NCBI GenBank assembly: GCA_002786025.1
Contig: NHNW01000008.1
Location: forward strand, 62,001-126,000
Direction: 5' to 3'
DNA length: 64,000 nt
From: Zasmidium citrigriseum
Taxonomy: Eukaryota; Ascomycota; Dothideomycetes; Mycosphaerellales; Mycosphaerellaceae
The notes beneath the pieces are model-generated. The model was not told the DNA's origin. It did no database searches and saw only the letters and a program-made list of their open reading frames with translations. Position numbers and translations under genes: made by a program. Below, piece by piece: positions 21,613 to 30,115 of the stretch; position 1 is the stretch's first letter; each line of letters starts with the position of its first letter.

Positions 21613-23642
21613 ATGGCGTTATGGTCTCCGATGGATGTAAGAACGAGCGACGCACTCCGATCGCATCAGGACGGCACTTGGAAGCGTCTAGCAGTCTGGC
21701 TCGGGAATCCGCCACAGCTCCTAAACGCTCTTGTGTCGACTAGTGGGACTGCACTGGAAGTACCGATCGACCCAGAATGCACCGGAGATGGCTCGGACAA
21801 GGTGAATGTTCGGTTCCCTGACTTTGGTCGCCACGATTGGCAAGGTCACAGACACAGCGTCTCCGATATACCAGAAAGTGGCCAGTTTGCTGGAGTGCGA
21901 TTCCTACCAGAGGCGTCCGCAACGTGGCAATCAGTCTCTGGATGCTCGAAAGGCAGCGACATATTAAGAGGCGTGTTGTGGGCGCCGGTCCCCGGTCTGT
22001 ACGATGTCTGGAGAGGAATGGACGAAGTTCGGGTGCCCATACAAGAGACGAGCGGGATTGCTACTATCGGTATGAGAGCAATTGCCACGAATTGGAATGG
22101 GAAGCAGGACTACTGGTGGGCGCTCATGACAAACCCCATGACGTCTCTGTTTCAAAGTCTTCCAATTCTGTCTTACGGAATCGCACAATCACGACCGGCT
22201 TTCATGTATTCATATCGTGCAGGCCGATTTTATCGTACGCCTCACCTTGAACAATTCACATTCGGTGCCCTAATCGTTAGACAGGACAAGAGTATTCCTG
22301 GCTCCGGATAGGTGAAATAGACTATTTTCGAGACGACGTCAATGCTCGCAGAGTCAGACGGCCGATTTCCGAGGACGGATCACTTATGCTTGATTCGTTG
22401 ACGCTGGACCTACTTGTCAACAGCTCATCCAGACACGCCAACGGATCGACTTCGTTGATTTCCAGACCCACGCAGGCATGGCTTGACTCTGCCTTGCCGT
22501 TCTTGGAGCTCCCCAGGGATGTGTGCTTTCAAATAGCTGATGATCTAGATTTGCAGTATGACGAACAGACTGATCTTTTCTACATGGACGAGGATCTTCT
22601 CGAAAGGCTGGAAACGATCCGTCCCTCATTGCGCTTCGGTCTTGGTTTCCAACCGATCGAGTCGACTCCTTTTGGAGACAATCCTGGACCAGTTGAAGTG
22701 GAGCTCCCGTTTGAAGCCTTGAATCATCTCCATGAACCTGTCACCGTCGGTGAGCACCGCAGGAAGCCTTTCTTCCCGATACGAATTGCCGACGAAAGTA
22801 GAGGAATTGTACTTGGTCGTACATTGTTTCAAGAGATGTACGTTCAGCGGAACTGTCCCCCTTTCGCAGCTCAACTGACAGAGTACTTTGTGCAACACAG
22901 TGAACTTACAGTCGATTATGACAAGAATGAGTTCACGGTCTACCCACTTGATGGTTGGACTGCGTCAATTCCGAACTTCGACCACGGGCCATCAGACGGA
23001 TGGCCGCCGTGGCTGACTCTGTTACTGCCTCGACTTCTCTCGGTACTGGTGTTGTTGTCTGGAATACTCTTTCTGCCTTCTCTGAAAATAGCATACAACT
23101 TGCAGGAATGCCGTCAGAGACGACATCAACTAGAGAGATCTTGGGTGCAGTCGCACACGCTGTCCATAGCTTCCGAGGAGCTAAGCCGCTACGTAAATGC
23201 GGTTATCAGGAAGTCAGGGCGAGCTGCAGATGATCCGAGAGGCCGTATACCTGGAGCAAGTTGGATCTTTGGGCTCATGATAGGATCATTCCAAGCGGTG
23301 CAAATTGCATTGTCCTGGCTTGCGCGTCGATGGGAGCCTCGTGAGAACGTTATTCAGCTTTCTCAACTCGACGAGGTGGATGAAACCCACGAACAGCGAC
23401 GACAAGCTGCGCGAGAGCGAAGAAATATCGCCATCCAAAAGCAGCAAGAGAACTTGCGCATTGCTTGGACCAGAGGGAAAAGTGCGGGAGCCTGGCTTTA
23501 TCAACATCTTCTAACGCCGGCTTTTCAGTACTCGGTAGTGAAGCCCCTGGAGTGGACAATCAAATTTGCTGCAGCGAGTGCAAATACATCGCGCCGGCTG
23601 GCCCTTCGGCGACAAAGAGAAGGCGAGATACGTCTGGATTAG
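21613..23642 (+). CDS. Membrane-anchored aspartic-protease-like protein, probably inactive
   Basis: Two exons, 21613-22234 and 22285-23642, joined over a 50-base intron (GTACGC donor, CTAATC branch site, ACAG acceptor); 659 residues. The pepsin (A1) fold is recognised from DGTWKRLAVWLGNPPQ near the N-terminus, the second active-site loop WLDSALPFLELP, and the late strand GIVLGRTLFQEMYV...LTVDYDKNEFTVY. The first active-site loop reads LVSTSGTALEVP where pepsins have DTGS, so the first catalytic Asp is replaced by Ser: probably a binding or sensor protein rather than a protease. A transmembrane segment (WPPWLTLLLPRLLSVLVLLSGILFL) is followed by a charged cytoplasmic tail of about 190 residues. 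No signal peptide is present in the model; an upstream in-frame TGA at 21604 may have cut it off. The first half of the intron also reads as family-like sequence, so the junction is less certain than others. Confidence 0.62.
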
Positions 23643-24118
23643 GGGCAACAGGATCCTGGACAAAACGGCTCTTCTCAGCATTCATCAACGGTTTCAGTCT
23701 GTTGTCATTCCGTTCTGAGATATGGGCGCTGCTTGAGAAATGTAAATTGCCAGTGCCAGCTTTTCGCGACGTTGCATTTGTATACGTTGGAATGGAGTAC
23801 TGGCCACAAGGATCGGACTATATATATGTTGCCGTCCCAGCAGTTTCCTCTTTGCTTTCTTCGACGATCACGGCCCACGTGCTCGGGAAGTCACGGCCTG
23901 GACGTTGGCCGAGGCCGAAGGATTCCTGCGACTTCGGCTTCTGTTTTCCATCTCACTCTCCTTTCATCAACCTCATTAAGGCCCTCAAAAAATCGTTCTA
24001 ACTCTCAGAAAGCGACACTGCATTGCAGAAGAAAAGATCTTCAAAGAGGAAGTCGCCACTTGGGAGCTGGGCCAGCGCAAATTTTGGAGGGCATCACCTT
24101 GGATTAGATCTCATCATC
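23643..24118. other. Intergenic region before the small-gene array
   Basis: 476 bases. A 178-codon plus-strand frame (23465-24001) overlaps the 3' end of the protease-like gene and shows no conserved feature; I regard it as a shadow. No array-type promoter block is seen before the first array gene. Confidence 0.5.
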
Positions 24119-24574
24119 ATGGCCACCACCTCAAACGACACCCTGCAACCATTTCGCATTCAGGACCTAGCACCCGAAATACGGCTCCTAATCTGGGAAG
24201 CGTACTTCCGCGCGGGCGTACGCCGGTTGAGACTCTCCCCGTGCAGGCCTTCAAGGTATCTCGTCGAACCGAGCCTCCTTCTCGTATCCAAGGAAGCGCG
24301 GCAGGAGGCCCTGAAGCCGTACATCGCTCGATTGCAGAGCGAGGTGGCGGATGTGCGACAGCAAATGGCAGCTGCTGAGCGGAGTTCAGAGATGGGAATG
24401 GATGAACCTGGGGTGCTGTCGTTGGAGATGACGGAGCTCGTGCTGGAGGAGGAGAGGTTGCAGGTTGAGGTTAGGAGACTTGGGAGTGAGGTCAAGAGGA
24501 ATTCGACTGGGAGTGCTGGTGGGGATGGGGAGGATGGGGAGGATGAAGTGTCCGAACAGCCAGTGGCCTGGTGA
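24119..24574 (+). CDS. Array member 1: small LPxELR-type protein, divergent
   Basis: 151 residues from the ATG at 24119, single exon. Motif 1 appears as DLAPEIRLLIWEAYF (about residues 15-30), resembling the fungal F-box-like/2EXR start 'LPxELRxxIWxxxF'. Motif 2 is degenerate: PSLLLVSKEARQEALKPY in place of LLQTCRLFRGEALPIY. A long charged helix follows (residues 68-120, likely coiled coil) and the end is Gly/Asp/Glu rich. It is the most divergent of the eight array genes and has no recognisable shared promoter block. Function unknown; the F-box comparison would suggest a protein-interaction adaptor, which is inference. Confidence 0.65.
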   Translation: MATTSNDTLQPFRIQDLAPEIRLLIWEAYFRAGVRRLRLSPCRPSRYLVEPSLLLVSKEARQEALKPYIARLQSEVADVRQQMAAAERSSEMGMDEPGVLSLEMTELVLEEERLQVEVRRLGSEVKRNSTGSAGGDGEDGEDEVSEQPVAW

Positions 24575-24807
24575 TTCGTATTCCCAGCTGCTGGACGACT
24601 AGCCACGGGCACGCTATGACACCAGGCGTTCAATCACTGGTGCCACAAAAAGACCTGTCACATGCATGGACTGCCTTCACTCTCCGTGACACATGCAAGC
24701 ATGTGTTGATTTGGTCCGCTCACGATCAGCGACTTCCATCCATTTAAACGACATCCTGGCTTCTTGCTCTTCCTCTTCCAACAACACCAACGGCCAAACT
24801 CATAACA

Positions 24808-25332
24808 ATGGCGTCCACATCGAAGAAGCTCATCTCGGGCGACACACCTCAGCAACACCGTCCAGCCTCGCCAAATATCATGGCCACCGACATCGCCACT
24901 TCGCCTTCAGAGCAAGTGGAACCATGCAGACTCCTCGAGATCCCACCGGAGCTTCGGCTGATCATCTACGAGTTCTGCTTCACGGTGGAAGACGTCAAGT
25001 ATTCTATGATGAGCAACTATTGCGCCGCACAGTCAAAAGCGCAGTCGTTGCTCGAAACATGCCGGATCATTCAATACGAGGCATGGCCGGTTTACCAGCA
25101 AGCGTTACAAGCGGCACGGAGTCAGACTGAGGATCGGATTGCAAGCCTGCGTCGGGTCGCTCGCGATTTAAAACCATCGACTTACTTGCGCCAAGAGCTC
25201 TTACGTCTTCACCAAGACATGCTGTCTGCGAAGTTCAAGGAGCTTGGTAGACTTGATCAAGGAATTGCAAAGGGAGAACGACTCGTGAAGAAGTCATGGG
25301 GCACCGGATCCGATGGAAAGCTGGTCGAGTGA
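24808..25332 (+). CDS. Array member 2: small LPxELR-type protein
   Basis: 174 residues, single exon. A longer N-terminal lead of about 40 residues is followed by motif 1, LLEIPPELRLIIYEFCF, in which IIYE replaces EIWK. Motif 2 is LLETCRIIQYEAWPVYQQAL, and the tail is a charged helix (RRVARDLKPSTYLRQELLRL...) with likely coiled-coil character. A second in-frame ATG (24880) would give a shorter product of about 150 residues closer to the size of its neighbours. A single-mismatch version of the array promoter core, GGTCCG at 24713-24718, lies 95 bases before the ATG, within the range of the true blocks. Function unknown. Confidence 0.68.
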   Translation: MASTSKKLISGDTPQQHRPASPNIMATDIATSPSEQVEPCRLLEIPPELRLIIYEFCFTVEDVKYSMMSNYCAAQSKAQSLLETCRIIQYEAWPVYQQALQAARSQTEDRIASLRRVARDLKPSTYLRQELLRLHQDMLSAKFKELGRLDQGIAKGERLVKKSWGTGSDGKLVE

Positions 25333-25800
25333 TGCGGAGTTGTGCCCCAAACTATTGCTGGAAGGGAGAAGACATTCCGTCGGTCATAGCTCAGCCTTAC
25401 ATGAATCGTCTGCTGCAGCTCAGTTGCAGTGAGTGGCGGTAAAGGAGGCTCATCGAGGTGAGAAAGACAGTTTAGCGAGGGAGGGCAGCAGGCAACGGAG
25501 TGGCAACTTCAATCTCGATGGTTTGCATTTCTAAATTTCTGCTGGGCACGCTTCTTGCGTGTCACATGGTCGGAAGATGATTTGCGGTATTCTTTCTAAG
25601 CTTGACCTTACTAATGCAATCGAAGTCGAGCGTCTATGGAGCGAACCAGAAAGTCCCGATGATTCACTCGATGGGTCGGAAAAACTTTGGCCCGCTTGCC
25701 GCTAATTTTCATCTGTAGCCGCCTTTGCATTTCTTCTGTTCCTAAACCATCTCGCTCAAGAACTTCAGTATCTCAAAGCATCGATTCTCAGCACTTCATC
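25333..25800. other. Spacer between array members 2 and 3
   Basis: 468 bases: 3' region of member 2 and promoter of member 3 (block at 25662-25694 listed separately). No other gene seen. Confidence 0.5.
25662..25694 (+). promoter_or_regulatory. Shared array promoter block, member 3
   Basis: ATTCACTCG at 25662, TCGGAAAAA in the middle and TGGCCCGC at the end (core GGCCCG at 25689-25694). Distance from ATTCAC to GGCCCG is 27 bases, and the core is 112 bases before the ATG at 25801. Confidence 0.6.
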
Positions 25801-26307
25801 ATGAGCGACGAACAACTGCCAGCGAGCGCTCGCCTTCCCACAGAGCTGCGCCTGGAAATCTGGAAGCACTACATGGACCTTGTCGATATTTCGACATTGC
25901 AATTTCCAGAGTTCAACGGCCTGAGTCCAAGAGAGCAATCCAAGATACCAAACTGGAGAAGAAAAGCCAACATGCAGACGGCTAAGCAGCAATATCTCGT
26001 TGTCGAACCTGCGCCTTCGTCGATGATATATACCTTCCCGATGCAAGAACCAGTATTACTGCGAACTTGTAGGCTGTTTCGTGGAGAGGCGCTGCCATAT
26101 TATCTAAAGCGCCTTCAGGAGTTGAAGAGTGTCGAGAAACAGAGTCTGGAGGCAGAGGGGCAGTCACCACTTAATTGGGGCAGCATATGGTACTTGAAAT
26201 GGACTGAGTTCAGCTACTTCGACTATCATCTGACTGTTCTGTCGCAAGAGATTGTTAGAGTACAATGTGAAGTGGAAGAGATGAATGAGGCAGTGCGGCG
26301 TGAGTGA
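25801..26307 (+). CDS. Array member 3: LPTELRLEIW small protein
   Basis: 168 residues, single exon, with all family parts. Motif 1 is RLPTELRLEIWKHYM (residues 11-25). A variable middle covers residues 26-82. Motif 2 is EPVLLRTCRLFRGEALPYYL (83-102). The tail is helical and charged, ending QEIVRVQCEVEEMNEA, with likely coiled-coil spacing. No signal peptide, membrane span or catalytic motif. The ATG at 25801 follows directly on CTTCATC and starts MSDEQ, matching member 4 (MSDKQE). It carries the shared promoter block. It reads as an F-box-like N-terminus on a helical scaffold; function unknown. Confidence 0.78.
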   Translation: MSDEQLPASARLPTELRLEIWKHYMDLVDISTLQFPEFNGLSPREQSKIPNWRRKANMQTAKQQYLVVEPAPSSMIYTFPMQEPVLLRTCRLFRGEALPYYLKRLQELKSVEKQSLEAEGQSPLNWGSIWYLKWTEFSYFDYHLTVLSQEIVRVQCEVEEMNEAVRRE

Positions 26308-26697
26308 GACGAGTCAGTAGATGCCGAGACTTGAAGCAGGCGGTTGTGACAGGAAGGAGGAATGAAATGGCATAGTTGCAGCAGCTTGGGTGACGATACC
26401 AATCTTGTGGTATGGATCTTGGCTCCGATGAGAGTGAGAATGTGCATAGACTCTTTTCTGAAATATAACACTTGGCAATTTGATCATTCCTTCCCTGTGC
26501 TGAAGTAATCTGAATCAATGTCATTGGTTCCGCGCCTTCGACTTTGTCGCGATCCAAGTTTAGAGTTCCCTAAACCATGGCACCGATACGCATGTGACGC
26601 CAAGAAGAACCGCCTACCAAAATCACCGCTTTAGCCTCTACAAAAGCCACGCACCTTCCAACTTCAATCAACACAGCAACTGCACCTCGCACCCAGA
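26308..26697. other. Spacer between array members 3 and 4
   Basis: 390 bases. The shared block is degraded here: AATCACCGCTTTAGCCTCT near 26621-26639 corresponds to CGGCCCGCTTTTAGCCTCT before member 5, without the GGCCCG core. No other feature. Confidence 0.45.
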
Positions 26698-27270
26698 ATG
26701 TCGGACAAACAAGAACCCGCCGCGGCTCGCCTCCCCTGCGAGATTCGCCTCGAGATCTTCGAACACTACTTCGTCAATCGCCGCATCTGCTACAAGCGCT
26801 ACCGTACCCTCACCCAAGCGCAGAAAAATGAAGTACCCTTCTGGTCGAACAACCTCATTCGCGATTCCCAGCGCCAAATCCTCGTCCAAGAGCCAGAAAT
26901 CCACCGCCACACTACCGACCTCACTCTTGGCGAACCAGGCCTCCTCAAAGTCTTCCGTGGCGAAGCCTTACCGATCTACCTGAAGGCTCTGAAAACAAGA
27001 AAGTTGGAGGAGATGCAGAGGTACAAGGAGTATATCAACAAGCCAGCGAACAAGAAGTTGTCTTTCATTAATGCGGAGGACAACTGGAAGCAGTTGAGGG
27101 ATTTTGAGTGTCGGCTTATGGCGCTGACGCAGCTGATTTGGAAAGTGGAATGGGAGCTCAAGATGGGTGGTCGAGGAAATAAAAGTAGAAAGGGACGTCG
27201 TGGCTTTGAGGAAGAGGGTTCCGAAGTTTTTCGGATGATGATTGAGTTGAAGAAGAAGTGCAAGATTTAA
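26698..27270 (+). CDS. Array member 4: LPxEIRLEIF small protein with a motif-2 deletion
   Basis: 190 residues, single exon. Motif 1 is RLPCEIRLEIFEHYF (residues 11-25). The middle spans 26-78. Motif 2 reads EPGLLKVFRGEALPIYL: compared with LLQTCRLFRGEALPIYL of its neighbours three residues including the Thr-Cys pair are missing. The C-terminal tail is longer and more basic than in the others (GGRGNKSRKGRRG near residues 160-172) and ends in a helical LKKKCKI. The promoter block is degraded upstream. This may be a functionally shifted copy. Function unknown. Confidence 0.75.
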   Translation: MSDKQEPAAARLPCEIRLEIFEHYFVNRRICYKRYRTLTQAQKNEVPFWSNNLIRDSQRQILVQEPEIHRHTTDLTLGEPGLLKVFRGEALPIYLKALKTRKLEEMQRYKEYINKPANKKLSFINAEDNWKQLRDFECRLMALTQLIWKVEWELKMGGRGNKSRKGRRGFEEEGSEVFRMMIELKKKCKI

Positions 27271-27417
27271 ATGGTGTGACTGGAGAGTACGGTTGTGGAG
27301 TCTGCCGCAGCTGCTGAGAGGGTTGATAGAGCCCGGAAGTCGAGTAGCAGGTGTTCAGAAGGTATCACGAGATCTCGAGTCCTTCTTCAGCTAAAAGCAT
27401 GTGAGAGCAGGCGTTTT

Positions 27418-27449
27418 ATTCACCTGCGACCTAGGTCAGCTTCGGCCCG
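27418..27449 (+). promoter_or_regulatory. Shared array promoter block, member 5
   Basis: ATTCACCTGC at 27418, AGGTCAGC in the middle, TCGGCCCG at 27442-27449. Spacing from ATTCAC to GGCCCG is 26 bases; the core is 103 bases before the ATG at 27547. Confidence 0.6.
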
Positions 27450-27546
27450 CTTTTAGCCTCTGCTGTCCTCTCTTTTATACTTCAAAGCCCCTTTACAAAT
27501 ACCTACTCTCTCTACACAACCGAATCCGTCCGCTTGCCTTTTCAAC

Positions 27547-28047
27547 ATGGAGCAAGCAGAGGAGCAAGCGACACCCGCTAGTACTCGCCTGCCAGCCGAA
27601 CTCCGCCTCGAGATTTGGAAATACTACTTCGCCACCGTCAAGATCCCCACCGTCTCTTACAATTCCCTCCTCCCAATCGAGAAGCGCAAGGAGCGGCGAC
27701 GTCTTGGCGAAGAGATCCGGACTCGGACTGGCGCTCTCATTTCGACTTCTAGTATTTCCTTCCTGAAGTCCCTGCCTTACGACGAGCCCGCGCTTCTGCA
27801 GACGTGCGAGCTGTTTCGTGAAGAAGCACTGCCAATCTATCTTGTACGTTTGCGCAAGGAGATTGCACGCGCAAAGAAACGCATGGCGGTGGTAGATGGT
27901 CAACTCAAGCAGCTCAAGGGTATTGAGAGTCAACGCGCATATGATTTCCGGGCTGGGTTGGTCGATGAACGACAGGATCTTGAGTGTCGCTCCGCGATAC
28001 TTGCTCGGGAGATGGCGAGAGTCGATCAGGAGATCGAGAGACATTGA
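27547..28047 (+). CDS. Array member 5: LPAELRLEIW small protein
   Basis: 166 residues, single exon. Motif 1 TRLPAELRLEIWKYYF (residues 13-28). Variable middle 29-79, rich in Arg/Lys/Glu. Motif 2 EPALLQTCELFREEALPIYL (80-99), with Glu for Arg after Cys. The tail is a strongly charged helix (RLRKEIARAKKRMAVVDGQL ... ECRSAILAREMARVDQEIE) with heptad-like spacing. No targeting signal. Same strand, size and promoter block as members 3 and 6-8, which argues for recent tandem duplication and co-expression. Function unknown. Confidence 0.78.
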   Translation: MEQAEEQATPASTRLPAELRLEIWKYYFATVKIPTVSYNSLLPIEKRKERRRLGEEIRTRTGALISTSSISFLKSLPYDEPALLQTCELFREEALPIYLVRLRKEIARAKKRMAVVDGQLKQLKGIESQRAYDFRAGLVDERQDLECRSAILAREMARVDQEIERH

Positions 28048-28420
28048 CGGGGATGAGAAAGAGTGACGCATGTTAGGTTCGGCTGTATTCAGCCTTCTTG
28101 ATCTCGGACTTTGCTAACCGGGACGCAGGGAGAGAAACGTTTTAGGCATCACACCATGGAACGGACGAGGAGGACAGGATTGTACCTGAGCGAAGGAATT
28201 AGTAGCCGTACAAAATTTGAGGCGTCAGCACTAGGGCGTGCAAGATCACATGCAGCAGCTTAGACTCTTGGAAAAGACCTCGAGATTCACTTACCGCAGC
28301 TCGGATCAACATCGGCCCGCTTCTACCCGTCACTTGCTCCCTGTTCTTTCTCTGTCTTAACTACTCGTCGCACCCACACACTCATCTCGCACATACAAAC
28401 CCTTCCCCATCCTCGTCAAA
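28048..28420. other. Spacer between array members 5 and 6
   Basis: 373 bases, containing only the 3' region of member 5 and the promoter block of member 6. Confidence 0.5.
28285..28319 (+). promoter_or_regulatory. Shared array promoter block, member 6
   Basis: GACCTCGAGATTCACTTAC (ATTCAC at 28285), then CGGATCAAC, then TCGGCCCG at 28312-28319. Spacing ATTCAC to GGCCCG 29 bases; the core is 107 bases before the ATG at 28421. The GACCTC lead is also present before member 8. Confidence 0.62.
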
Positions 28421-28933
28421 ATGGAGGGCGAACAGCCACAAGACCAACCCGCCAGTACTCGGCTTCCAACCGAACTCCGTCTCGAGATCTGGAAACACTA
28501 CTTCGCCGCCATTGAGTTCGAATACACCAGCTATCGCGACTTGACCGGAGCTGACAAAGCCATACCCCACTGGCACCCCGACAAAGGCTGGCAGCACCAA
28601 CTCGGCCACTTCATCACACCCGCCCAGCTGCCCAGCCTCCGTTCGATGCACTACACCGAGCCAGGTCTCCTCAAGACCTGCAAGGCCTTCCGAGCCGAGG
28701 TTTTACCAATCTACCTCGAGCGTCTGAAGAAGGAGTTGGAGGAGGCGAAGACTCGGGCCGAAGAGATCCAGCGCGAGCGGAAGGAGACCGACATCTGGAC
28801 TACGATGTGGGGCGTTCTGGTCCGCGCGAGTGACGATCTGGATCCGCGCTTGGCTACGCTGTTCAAGGAGATTGCGAAGATCGAGGGCGAGCTGGAGGAG
28901 ATGAAGGGGGGCAAGACTGAGGATACGGAGTGA
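28421..28933 (+). CDS. Array member 6: LPTELRLEIW small protein
   Basis: 170 residues, single exon. Motif 1 TRLPTELRLEIWKHYF (residues 13-28), variable middle 29-79 with many His and Trp (IPHWHPDKGWQHQLGHF), motif 2 EPGLLKTCKAFRAEVLPIYL (80-99). The tail is a long Glu/Lys/Arg helix, RLKKELEEAKTRAEEIQRER and then FKEIAKIEGELEEMKGG, a confident coiled-coil pattern. No signal or membrane segment. Same promoter block as its neighbours. Function unknown; the coiled coil suggests oligomers. Confidence 0.8.
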   Translation: MEGEQPQDQPASTRLPTELRLEIWKHYFAAIEFEYTSYRDLTGADKAIPHWHPDKGWQHQLGHFITPAQLPSLRSMHYTEPGLLKTCKAFRAEVLPIYLERLKKELEEAKTRAEEIQRERKETDIWTTMWGVLVRASDDLDPRLATLFKEIAKIEGELEEMKGGKTEDTE

Positions 28934-29283
28934 AGTGATAGGTGCGCTTGGCTTTTGGCATGTTGACTACTAGATGATGCTATTCGGGAAAACAGAAAGG
29001 GGAGATTACGGATGGTAAAGCATGATGATGAGGGTGCATCGGCGCTTGATGATTCGAGAATGCGCGGAAAGAAGACATTATGAGCATGCGAGCCTGAGTT
29101 AGGCGTGACGACATGTGGGACTTGTAGATTATCCAGTTGCATGCAGACTACATGTGAACACTGAACATTCACTCACAAGCCCGGATAAATCTCGGCCCGA
29201 AACTTTCCTTCCTCATATGACTCCCTTCACTCTTGCCTGCACCTGCTTCCTTGCTCAACTTTCAATCCACATCCGACACCCCA
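28934..29283. other. Spacer between array members 6 and 7
   Basis: 350 bases with the 3' region of member 6 and the promoter block of member 7. Nothing else supported. Confidence 0.5.
29167..29199 (+). promoter_or_regulatory. Shared array promoter block, member 7
   Basis: ATTCACTCACAAGCCCGG from 29167, then ATAAATC, then TCGGCCCG at 29192-29199. Spacing ATTCAC to GGCCCG 27 bases; the core is 90 bases before the ATG at 29284. The GGATAAAT in the middle is TATA-like. Nearly identical to the block of member 8. Confidence 0.65.
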
Positions 29284-29775
29284 ATGGACAACCCGGATCA
29301 ACCTTCGCAGTCGCCAGCCAGCGCCCGCCTCCCCACGGAGCTGCGACTCGAGATCTGGAAACACTACTTCGCTGTCGTTGCCATCGAGTACGCGACCTTC
29401 GAAAACTCATCATTCGAAGACCTAACCGCGATAGTCTATCGGACACCCAAACACGTGCTCAACTTTCGCCGCAATCCCGTCCCAACCGCTTCCATACCTC
29501 CGCTGCCTTCCATCGAATGCATCGACCCCGCCTTACTTCAGACCTGTAAGCTTTTCAGAAGCGAAGGACTCTCTCTGTATATCGAACACCTTAAGCGAGA
29601 CTTTATCCTAGCCAGAGCCCAGGAAACGGCCGTTATGGACATATCTGCGACTTGCGGCTCGTCGGAATACAAGAAGGTGATATGGCCGCTCGGCGACGTG
29701 CTGCGTCGCTTGAGTTGCATCTCAATAGAGATGATCAAAGTGGAGAGACAGATAGCGGAGATGAAAGCAGAGTAA
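29284..29775 (+). CDS. Array member 7: LPTELRLEIW small protein
   Basis: 163 residues from the ATG at 29284 (the frame is open upstream but without ATG), single exon. Motif 1 ARLPTELRLEIWKHYF (residues 14-29), variable middle 30-80, motif 2 DPALLQTCKLFRSEGLSLYI (81-100), in which LPIYL has drifted to LSLYI. A helical tail ends EMIKVERQIAEMKAE, matching the E(I/L)xxVExEIxEMK end of members 3, 6 and 8. Promoter block present. Function unknown. Confidence 0.78.
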   Translation: MDNPDQPSQSPASARLPTELRLEIWKHYFAVVAIEYATFENSSFEDLTAIVYRTPKHVLNFRRNPVPTASIPPLPSIECIDPALLQTCKLFRSEGLSLYIEHLKRDFILARAQETAVMDISATCGSSEYKKVIWPLGDVLRRLSCISIEMIKVERQIAEMKAE

Positions 29776-30115
29776 TTTTTAGTGCTGCAAAGATGATGTG
29801 TACGTGCGACTGGTTTGTGAGAAGTTGGTGGGACTGACTTGTTCGCAGACTCGAAGGTGTCGAAATGCGGCTGGGTGGACTTGGATCAGTGGCTTCACGA
29901 TTCAACCTGCTATAGAATGGGACTATTGTATGCGTATGAATCCGGCTAGGGGCAGGGCAGCAGAAGAAGTCCGCGACAATCTGTGTAGTCAATACAGACC
30001 TCAGCATTCACTTACAAACCCGTAGAAATCCCGGCCCGATCATCCCTGTCTTTCCACCAAAGCTCTTCATCTCTCCACCACGTTCGTCTCTTGCGCACAT
30101 CACCAAACCACCAAC
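29776..30115. other. Spacer between array members 7 and 8
   Basis: 340 bases with the 3' region of member 7 and the promoter block of member 8. Nothing else supported. Confidence 0.5.
30006..30038 (+). promoter_or_regulatory. Shared array promoter block, member 8
   Basis: GACCTCAGCATTCACTTAC (ATTCAC at 30006), then AAACCCGTAGAAATC, then CCGGCCCG at 30031-30038. Spacing 27 bases; the core is 83 bases before the ATG at 30116. Confidence 0.65.

Noticed and set aside
22300..22390. Frameshift in the aspartic-protease-like gene
   Set aside because: A 50-base phase-matched GT-AG intron with a CTAATC branch site (22235-22284) restores one frame of 659 codons, so a mutation need not be assumed, though it is not fully excluded.
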